This document shows positions 7,343 through 12,633 of a stretch of DNA of 12,633 nt, one piece after another. The notes under the pieces were generated by a model. It ran no database searches and had not been told where the DNA came from. It saw only the letters and a program-made list of their open reading frames with translations. Every line of letters begins with the position of its first letter. Positions within the stretch are counted from its first letter, which is position 1. Source of the DNA: an uncultured Gammaproteobacteria bacterium (GTDB lineage Bacteria > Pseudomonadota > Gammaproteobacteria > Arenicellales > UBA868); the NCBI GenBank assembly GCA_913051905.1, contig CAJXBY010000067.1:1-12633 (forward strand). The letters are read 5' to 3'. Both the position numbers and the translations under genes were made by a program.

Positions 7343-8026
7343 TCAGACGGAGACACCCGGTTGTGCGGTCGCGGCAACTTCGTTTTCTGCCTCGCCCGGC
7401 ATAATTTCCCCTTTGAACACCCACACCTTCACGCCGATCACGCCATAAGTGGTATGCGCTTCAGCAAATCCGTAATCCACGTCTGCCCGTAGGGTGTGTA
7501 GAGGAACCCTACCTTCCCGATACCATTCCGTGCGTGCGATCTCCGCTCCGTTTAAACGACCGGCAATCATGACTTTCACGCCTTTGGCACCCAGCCGCAT
7601 GGCACTCTGTACAGCACGCCTCATAGCCCGCCGAAACATGATCCGTTTTTCCAACTGCTGGCACACATTTTCCGCGACCAGCCTGGCGTCCAGTTCCGGT
7701 TTGCGGATCTCCTCAACTGCGATCTGGACAGGCACCTGGTTATTCATTTCCAGAATCTGCCGCCGGAGCTTTTCGATGTCTTCGCCCTTCTTGCCAATCA
7801 CGATGCCTGGGCGCCCGGTGTGGATGGTGATGTTGAGATTCTCACCGGCCCGGACCAGCTCGATCCTACTGACGGCTGCGTTGACCAGCCGGCCGCGCAA
7901 GAATCCGCGGATCTTCTGGTCCGCTACGAGATTTTTTGCGTAGTTTCGCCGATTGGCAAACCATTTTCCGTCCCAATCCCGGATGACACCGAGCCGGAAA
8001 CCGTTTGGATGAATTTTCTGGCCCAT
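7343..8026 (-). CDS. rpsC: 30S ribosomal protein uS3 (S3)
   Basis: The product has 227 residues (E. coli 233). S3 forms part of the mRNA entry tunnel and its helicase activity on the 30S subunit. It starts [13 protein letters not shown]. The type-II KH domain carries GIVIGKKG at 74-81, and the C-terminal domain has [23 protein letters not shown] and [15 protein letters not shown]. The frame is open upstream into rplV, but the MGQKIHP start and a strong GGAGGA eight bases before the ATG at 8026 settle it. The start shares one base with the rplV stop (TGATG), so the two genes are probably coupled. Confidence 0.98.
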   Translation of the reverse strand: MGQKIHPNGFRLGVIRDWDGKWFANRRNYAKNLVADQKIRGFLRGRLVNAAVSRIELVRAGENLNITIHTGRPGIVIGKKGEDIEKLRRQILEMNNQVPVQIAVEEIRKPELDARLVAENVCQQLEKRIMFRRAMRRAVQSAMRLGAKGVKVMIAGRLNGAEIARTEWYREGRVPLHTLRADVDYGFAEAHTTYGVIGVKVWVFKGEIMPGEAENEVAATAQPGVSV

Positions 8027-8373
8027 CAGCCTCTTCCTCCCTGTTCGTCGCTGACGCTGACGGTGATATGGCTGGTTCTTTTGATGATCGGCGTCGCACG
8101 GCCCTTGGCCCGTGGCCGCCACCGCTTCATGACCGGACCTTCATCGATGGTGATCGTATCGACCCGCAACTCATCGATATCCAGACCCTGGTTATGCTCG
8201 GCATTCGCGATGGCCGATTCGAGCGTTTTGCGAATCGGAACCGCGGCTTTTTTGGGACTGAATTGAAGCAGCTCGAGTGCCTGTCCAACCGGCAACCGCC
8301 GGACCTGATCTGCAACTAGGCGGCACTTCTGGGGGGAGACCCGTACGTACTTGGCAATAGCCCTAACTTCCAT
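8026..8373 (-). CDS. rplV: 50S ribosomal protein uL22 (L22)
   Basis: The product has 115 residues. L22 binds 23S rRNA, and its long beta-hairpin reaches into the exit tunnel, where it takes part in macrolide sensitivity and arrest-peptide sensing. The fold marks are [36 protein letters not shown], and the hairpin [13 protein letters not shown] at about 82-94, followed by [16 protein letters not shown] at 8379 is in frame but only one base from the GGAGGA site at 8381-8386. The ATG at 8373 has proper seven-base spacing and matches the family start ([10 protein letters not shown]). Confidence 0.97.
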   Translation of the reverse strand: MEVRAIAKYVRVSPQKCRLVADQVRRLPVGQALELLQFSPKKAAVPIRKTLESAIANAEHNQGLDIDELRVDTITIDEGPVMKRWRPRAKGRATPIIKRTSHITVSVSDEQGGRG

Positions 8374-8391
8374 CGACACTTCCTCCCCTGC

Positions 8392-8664
8392 TTACTTCAC
8401 TTTCCGGTCAGCAGCATGACCACGAAACGTCCGCGTTGCAGCAAACTCGCCCAACTTATGGCCGACCATGTTCTCGGTAATCAACAGCGGTACATGCTGC
8501 CTTCCGTTGTGGATCGCGATCGTCAGACCAACAAATTCAGGTGTGATGACGGATCGCCTGGACCATGTCTTGACCGGTCTCCTCGACCCCTCTTCTTTGG
8601 CCCGGAGAACTTTGGCCCATAGGTGATGGTCTACAAAAGGCCCTTTTCTGACTGAACGGGGCAT
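8392..8664 (-). CDS. rpsS: 30S ribosomal protein uS19 (S19)
   Basis: The product has 90 residues (E. coli 92). S19 works with S13 on the 30S head, touching 16S rRNA and bridging to the 50S subunit. [15 protein letters not shown] is the canonical start. [44 protein letters not shown] and TRTFRGHA are the family signature blocks. The frame stays open far into rplB, but this ATG has GGAAGA upstream and gives the family length. The spacer from rplB is two bases. Confidence 0.98.
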   Translation of the reverse strand: MPRSVRKGPFVDHHLWAKVLRAKEEGSRRPVKTWSRRSVITPEFVGLTIAIHNGRQHVPLLITENMVGHKLGEFAATRTFRGHAADRKVK

Positions 8665-8666
8665 GG

Positions 8667-9491
8667 CTATTTCTTCCGTCTGCGAATAATCATCGATACA
8701 GTGCGCTTGTTGTTGCGGGTCCGATAACCTTTGGTTGGCACACCCCAAGGTGTGACAGGGTCTCGGCCGCCGGATGTTCGGCCCTCGCCACCGCCATGCG
8801 GATGGTCGACAGGGTTCATTGCAACACCGCGGACCGTCGGCCGTATGCCTCGCCACCGCTTGGCCCCCGCCTTACCGAGTTTGCGCAGCGAATTCTCCGT
8901 GTTGCCGACTTCCCCAATTGTCGCCCGGCAGTCCAGGTGGACTCGGCGCATTTCCCCGGAGCGAAGTCGCATCAGTCCATAGCTACCTTCGCGGCCCAGA
9001 TACTGGATTGAGGACCCTGCCGAGCGCGCCAGTTGTGCGCCCTTACCCGGTTTCAGTTCCACGCAATGGACGACTGTGCCTACCGGAATGGCCCGCAAAG
9101 GCAGGGTATTGCCGGGGCGGATGGGTGCTTCCTGTCCCGATTCAATCCGGTCGCCAACCCCACAGTTTCGAGGTGCAACAATATAGCGACGCTCACCGTC
9201 GGCATAAAGCAACAGTGCAATGTGCGCACTTCGGTTGGGGTCGTATTCAATCCGCTCGATCTTGGCCGGCACGTTGTCCTTGTCCCTCTTGAAATCAATG
9301 ATCCGGTAATGTCGTTTGTGGCCGCCACCACGGTGTCGGACCGTGATCCGACCGGCGTTATTTCGACCACTAATCGAATTCTTTGATTCCACCAACGCAC
9401 CGTGAGGACGCCCCTTGTGCAACCCAGGAGTGACGACCTTGACCATTCCCCTTCGGCCAGGTGAGGTGGGTTTTTGCTTGACCACTGCCAT
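8667..9491 (-). CDS. rplB: 50S ribosomal protein uL2 (L2)
   Basis: The product has 274 residues (E. coli 273). L2 is one of the largest and most conserved 50S proteins. It binds domain IV of 23S rRNA and is required for subunit joining and peptidyl-transferase function. The N-terminal region has KPTSPGRR and [19 protein letters not shown]. The OB-like middle has [16 protein letters not shown], and the C-terminal domain has the [11 protein letters not shown] signature at 228-238. His230 matches E. coli His229, a residue important for peptide-bond formation. The ATG is 26 bases after rplW. Confidence 0.98.
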   Translation of the reverse strand: MAVVKQKPTSPGRRGMVKVVTPGLHKGRPHGALVESKNSISGRNNAGRITVRHRGGGHKRHYRIIDFKRDKDNVPAKIERIEYDPNRSAHIALLLYADGERRYIVAPRNCGVGDRIESGQEAPIRPGNTLPLRAIPVGTVVHCVELKPGKGAQLARSAGSSIQYLGREGSYGLMRLRSGEMRRVHLDCRATIGEVGNTENSLRKLGKAGAKRWRGIRPTVRGVAMNPVDHPHGGGEGRTSGGRDPVTPWGVPTKGYRTRNNKRTVSMIIRRRKK

Positions 9492-9517
9492 GTTCGATAT
9501 CCTGTTCGTGTCTGGCG

Positions 9518-9817
9518 TTAGGCGCCACTGCCCAGAAAGTCGATGTCGTCACCCTCGGCCAGGCGAACATAGGCTTTCTTCCAGTTTTTCCGCTTACCAG
9601 GTGTACGCCCAAAACGTTTAATCTTACCGCGAACATTCACCACCCGGACTCTCTGTACGGTCACGTCGAACAGGGCTTCTATGGCCTGCTTAATCTCGCT
9701 CTTGGTCGCATCATCCAGAACCTCAAAAATAACCTGATGCATGGAATCGGCAGCAATCGTGCTCTTCTCGGAGATCACGGGCCGCCGTATTACCTGATGC
9801 AAACGTTCCTGATTCAC
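9518..9817 (-). CDS. rplW: 50S ribosomal protein uL23 (L23), GTG start
   Basis: The product has 99 residues (E. coli 100). L23 sits at the tunnel exit and is the main docking point for trigger factor and the signal recognition particle. The exposed Glu of the VISEKST segment (Glu17) corresponds to the trigger-factor contact in E. coli. [26 protein letters not shown] and the [17 protein letters not shown] end are family marks. The start is a GTG that overlaps the rplD stop as GTGA. An AGGCGG-like site precedes it, and no in-frame ATG near the right place exists. Confidence 0.96.
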   Translation of the reverse strand: MNQERLHQVIRRPVISEKSTIAADSMHQVIFEVLDDATKSEIKQAIEALFDVTVQRVRVVNVRGKIKRFGRTPGKRKNWKKAYVRLAEGDDIDFLGSGA

Positions 9818-10431
9818 TGTAGGCCCGCCTCGACTTTACGCAGTGCGTCGGTTGTAAAATACACCGCTTCGTTGTCCACCAAGCTCACCGGGTCGATTCT
9901 TCCGGCTTCCAGTACCTCAACGTCAACTAAGTTCCGGGCAGCGAGTGCCACGTTCTGGTCGTAATCCGCAGTGACCAGAAGAGCCCTGCCGTCGATACCA
10001 AGCTGACCAAGAACCGCTTTCATACCTCGGGATTTGGGTTCGGTGACCTGTATGTCATTACAAACCCGTAGGCGATCCTGGCGAACCAGCTCCGAGAGAA
10101 TTGACCGCAGCGCCGCCCGGTACATTTTTCGGTTAACTTTCTGTGCATAACTTCGGGCAGAAGCAGGAAAAGCACGCCCACCACCCCGCCAGATCGGGCT
10201 GCGGCTGGTGCCGGCCCGTGCCCGGCCCGTGCCTTTCTGACGCCATGGTTTGGCACCGCCACCTTGTACTGCAGACCGGTTCTTCTGCGAACTGGTCCCG
10301 GATCGTGCTGCGGACAGGTAAGCAGTGACGACCTGATGAACGAGCGGTTCTCTGAAATCAGCACCGAACACAGAATCAGACACCTCAAGCTGTTCACGGC
10401 TCCCATCGAGTTTGAACACTGGAATTTCCAC
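9814..10431 (-). CDS. rplD: 50S ribosomal protein uL4 (L4), GTG start
   Basis: The product has 205 residues (E. coli 201). L4 binds 23S rRNA early, and its long loop lines the exit tunnel next to L22. In E. coli it also represses its own operon. The protein starts MEIPVFKLDG. The extended loop runs about 45-95 with KPWRQKGTGRARAGTSRSPIWRGGG, and NRKMYRAALRSILSELVRQDRL and the ARNL-IDPVSLV end follow. The frame runs on upstream, overlapping rplC, to a TTG. The GTG at 10431 fits the family length, lies 16 bases after the rplC stop, and has CAGGG at suitable distance. The exact start is the least certain in the window. Confidence 0.93.
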   Translation of the reverse strand: MEIPVFKLDGSREQLEVSDSVFGADFREPLVHQVVTAYLSAARSGTSSQKNRSAVQGGGAKPWRQKGTGRARAGTSRSPIWRGGGRAFPASARSYAQKVNRKMYRAALRSILSELVRQDRLRVCNDIQVTEPKSRGMKAVLGQLGIDGRALLVTADYDQNVALAARNLVDVEVLEAGRIDPVSLVDNEAVYFTTDALRKVEAGLQ

Positions 10432-10447
10432 TGGTGATGCCCTGAGT

Positions 10448-11104
10448 TCAGCTGTTTGCGTTTGACCGCGATTTGACAGACGGCCTGATAACAACGTCAA
10501 AACCCTTGGGTCCGGGGATAGCGCCTCGAATCAGGATCAGGTTCTTTTCCGTATCGATTCGAACAATTTCGAGGTTCTGCTGCGTACTGCTTGCGTGACC
10601 CATATGCCCGGCCATCTTCTTGCCTTTGAAGACCCTGCCAGGGTCCTGATTCTGTCCGATTGAGCCCGGTTTTCGGTGGGCTTTTGAATTACCGTGTGTC
10701 GCACGGCCGCCACCAAAACCGTACCGGCGCATAACGCCGGCAAAACCGCGGCCGATGGTGGTGCCGGAAACATCGACCTTTTGTCCGGCCTCGAACAGGT
10801 CCAGAGACACTGCGGTGCCTGGCTCGTAACGGGATGCCGTGTCGGCGTCAACCGCAAATTCCCACAACCCCCGGCCGGGCTCTGTTCCAGCCCTGGCAAA
10901 GTGTCCTTTCTGAGGCGCGCTCACCCTACCCGCCCGGCGGGTCCCGACGGTAACCTGAAGCGCACTGTAGCCATCTGTCTCTTCGGTCTTGATCTGGGTG
11001 ATCCGGTTGGCTTGGACGAGTACGACCGTGACCGGCGTAGAAACACCCTGGTCATCAAAGACCCTCGTCATACCGACTTTTTGCCCAACCATACCAAGTG
11101 ACAT
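10448..11104 (-). CDS. rplC: 50S ribosomal protein uL3 (L3)
   Basis: The product has 218 residues, slightly longer than E. coli (209). L3 binds directly near the 3' end of 23S rRNA, starts 50S assembly, and sends a loop to the peptidyl-transferase centre. The start MSLGMVGQKVGMTRVF and the pattern GRGFAGVMRRYGF, GSIGQNQDPGRVFKGKKMAGHMG are diagnostic. Gln153 in QNQ matches E. coli Gln150, the residue methylated by PrmB in that species. The C-terminus (KSRSNANS) is a short polar extension. The ATG follows rpsJ by 32 bases. Confidence 0.98.
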   Translation of the reverse strand: MSLGMVGQKVGMTRVFDDQGVSTPVTVVLVQANRITQIKTEETDGYSALQVTVGTRRAGRVSAPQKGHFARAGTEPGRGLWEFAVDADTASRYEPGTAVSLDLFEAGQKVDVSGTTIGRGFAGVMRRYGFGGGRATHGNSKAHRKPGSIGQNQDPGRVFKGKKMAGHMGHASSTQQNLEIVRIDTEKNLILIRGAIPGPKGFDVVIRPSVKSRSNANS

Positions 11105-11136
11105 ATGTTTTCTCTATCCTGATAAATCGATCGTAT

Positions 11137-11460
11137 TCAGCTCAACTTGATTTCAACGTCCACTCCAGCTGCAAGATCTAGTTTCATGAGCGCGTCTACC
11201 GTCTTGTCGGTTGGTTCTACAATATCCAGAATACGTTTGTGTACACGAATCTCAAGCTGGTCCCGTGAAGTCTTGTATTTGTGCGGAGAGCGAAGGAGAT
11301 CATAGCGTTCCTTTCTGGTAGGCAACGGAATGGGTCCACGGACAATCGCGCCGGTGCGGCGTGCCGTGTCAATGATCTCGCTCGCCGAACGGTCGATGAT
11401 CTTATGATCGAACGCCTTCAAGCGTATCCTGATTTTCTGGTTATTGACACTGGCCGCCAT
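11137..11460 (-). CDS. rpsJ: 30S ribosomal protein uS10 (S10, NusE)
   Basis: The product has 107 residues (E. coli 103), four longer at the N-terminus ([20 protein letters not shown]). S10 is a 30S head protein. As NusE it also links transcription and translation by binding NusG and NusB. KAFDHK, the [15 protein letters not shown] loop, [38 protein letters not shown] are all canonical. It is the first gene of the S10 operon in E. coli, but here tuf ends only 39 bases upstream. That spacer holds a GGGA-type ribosome-binding site, so the gene is probably co-transcribed with the str genes. Confidence 0.98.
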   Translation of the reverse strand: MAASVNNQKIRIRLKAFDHKIIDRSASEIIDTARRTGAIVRGPIPLPTRKERYDLLRSPHKYKTSRDQLEIRVHKRILDIVEPTDKTVDALMKLDLAAGVDVEIKLS

Positions 11461-11499
11461 ATAGAATTTCCCGTTGACTGAGAGTCTGCTCCCGTACCA

Positions 11500-12633
11500 C
11501 TACTCAAAGATTTTGGTGACCACACCGGCACCAACAGTGCGACCACCTTCACGGATCGCAAACCGAAGCCCTTCCTCCATCGCAATAGGCACAATCAACT
11601 TGCCCTTCAAATTCACATTGTCACCAGGCATCACCATCTCAACACTCTCCGGTAACTCACACTGCCCAGTCACATCCGTCGTCCGAAAATAAAACTGCGG
11701 CCGGTAACCCTGAAAAAACGGCGTGTGTCGTCCACCCTCTTCCTTCGACAACACATAAACCTCAGCCTCAAAATGCGTGTGCGGCATGATCGAACCAGGC
11801 TGCGCCAATACCTGACCACGCTCAACCTCATCACGCTTGGTACCACGCAACAACACCCCAACATTGTCTCCCGCCTGCCCCTCATCCAGAAGCTTGCGAA
11901 ACATCTCAACACCCGTACACACCGTCTTGTCAGTATCGTTAATACCCACAATCTCTACATCATCACCAACCTTCACCAGTCCACGCTCTATCCGGCCCGT
12001 CACCACCGTGCCACGTCCCGATATCGAAAATACATCCTCAATCGGCATCAAAAACGTCCCGTCTACGGCCCGCTCAGGCTCCGGTATGTATGAATCCAGC
12101 GCCTCCGCCAGCTTAACAATCGACTCCTCACCCAACTCCGATGCCTCACCTTCCAGCGCCTTCAACGCACTGCCCGTCACAATCGGCGTGTCATCTCCAG
12201 GAAACTCATACTTGTCCAGTAACTCCCGTACCTCCATCTCAACTAACTCAAGCAGCTCCTCATCATCAACCATGTCTGCCTTATTCAAATACACCACCAT
12301 GTACGGTACACCCACCTGACGCGCTAACAAAATATGCTCCCGCGTCTGAGGCATCGGACCATCCGCCGCCGATACCACCAAAATCGCACCATCCATCTGC
12401 GCCGCACCCGTAATCATGTTCTTCACATAATCCGCATGACCCGGACAATCCACATGCGCATAATGACGAGCCTCCGTCTCATACTCCACATGCGCCGTCG
12501 CAATCGTAATCCCACGCTCACGCTCCTCCGGCGCATTATCAATATCATCAAACGCCTTCACCTCACCACCAAACTTGGCACTCAATACCCGCGTCATCGC
12601 CGCCGTCAACGTCGTCTTACCATGATCAACATG
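11500..12633 (-). CDS. tuf: Elongation factor Tu, 5' end cut by window edge
   Basis: The visible 377 residues match full-length EF-Tu from His20 onward; about 19 N-terminal residues lie beyond the window. EF-Tu is the GTPase that delivers aminoacyl-tRNA to the ribosome. The remaining P-loop reads HVDHGKTT. Switch I has [13 protein letters not shown], and the [12 protein letters not shown] segment carries the catalytic histidine. [10 protein letters not shown] and GSALKALEG complete the G domain. Domains 2 and 3 contain [12 protein letters not shown] and [24 protein letters not shown]. Its position before rpsJ marks it as the tufA-type copy of the str operon. Codon use is unlike the ribosomal genes: 111 of the first 120 visible codons end in G or T. 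Confidence 0.98.
   Translation of the reverse strand, partial: HVDHGKTTLTAAMTRVLSAKFGGEVKAFDDIDNAPEERERGITIATAHVEYETEARHYAHVDCPGHADYVKNMITGAAQMDGAILVVSAADGPMPQTREHILLARQVGVPYMVVYLNKADMVDDEELLELVEMEVRELLDKYEFPGDDTPIVTGSALKALEGEASELGEESIVKLAEALDSYIPEPERAVDGTFLMPIEDVFSISGRGTVVTGRIERGLVKVGDDVEIVGINDTDKTVCTGVEMFRKLLDEGQAGDNVGVLLRGTKRDEVERGQVLAQPGSIMPHTHFEAEVYVLSKEEGGRHTPFFQGYRPQFYFRTTDVTGQCELPESVEMVMPGDNVNLKGKLIVPIAMEEGLRFAIREGGRTVGAGVVTKIFE

Noticed and set aside
7330..7377. Extended N-terminus of rplP overlapping rpsC
   Set aside because: The 16 extra residues are not part of uL16. The [10 protein letters not shown] start at 7329 is the family start.
8027..8122. Extended N-terminus of rpsC overlapping rplV
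   Set aside because: uS3 always begins near MGQK(I/V)HP. The strong GGAGGA at 8035-8040 supports the ATG at 8026.
8665..8856. Extended N-terminus of rpsS overlapping rplB
   Set aside because: The frame is open but the extension has no family similarity. The ATG at 8664 gives the canonical uS19 start with its own ribosome-binding site.
8774..9292. Plus-strand open frame of 172 codons
   Set aside because: It lies wholly antisense to rplB, whose minus-strand product matches uL2 over its full length.
11480..11493. Hairpin between tuf and rpsJ as a terminator
   Set aside because: The stem is only five pairs including one G-U, and no run of T follows on the coding strand, so it does not look like a rho-independent terminator.
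1..12633. A novel accessory or defence system within the window
   Set aside because: Every part of the sequence is taken by the conserved ribosomal cluster with short spacers. No unexplained gene, repeat array or mobile element is present.

Overview
This window is one uninterrupted block of ribosomal-protein and translation genes. Everything is transcribed from the minus strand, so the operon reads from the right edge (12633) to the left edge (1). It is the joined str-S10-spc-alpha cluster. In transcription order the genes are tuf (5' end cut off by the window), rpsJ, rplC, rplD, rplW, rplB, rpsS, rplV, rpsC, rplP, rpmC, rpsQ, rplN, rplX, rplE, rpsN, rpsH, rplF, rplR, rpsE, rpmD, rplO, secY, rpmJ, rpsM, rpsK and the first codons of rpsD. 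No gene is missing from the standard proteobacterial order. No frameshift, insertion sequence, tRNA, rRNA, CRISPR array or foreign cargo gene is visible.

The organism is most likely a gammaproteobacterium of moderate GC content. Three observations support this: secY is followed directly by rpmJ, with no adk, map or infA between them; uS14 is the long form without zinc ligands; and the protein sequences read close to Escherichia coli family members. The genus cannot be told from this stretch.

Genes are tightly packed. Spacers are 1 to 54 bases. Four junctions overlap: rplD/rplW by 4 bases, rplV/rpsC by 1, rpmC/rpsQ by 4 and rpmD/rplO by 11. There is no gene-free stretch over 300 bases. The longest spacer (54 bases) lies in front of rpsM, where the alpha operon begins in E. 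coli. No convincing promoter or rho-independent terminator is visible in any spacer, so the cluster probably works as one long transcript or relies on promoters upstream of the window. Together the genes supply most of the early-assembling proteins of both ribosomal subunits, the elongation factor EF-Tu, and SecY, the membrane channel that receives nascent proteins.

No new biological system was found. The points worth a second look are: (1) the strikingly G/T-ending codon use of tuf, which stops abruptly about 25 codons before its stop codon; (2) possible RNA structures over the starts of rpsM and rplE, where E. coli has its S4 and S8 translational operators; (3) tuf placed 39 bases before rpsJ, which leaves no room for an E. 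coli-type S10 leader; and (4) the 11-base rpmD/rplO overlap.
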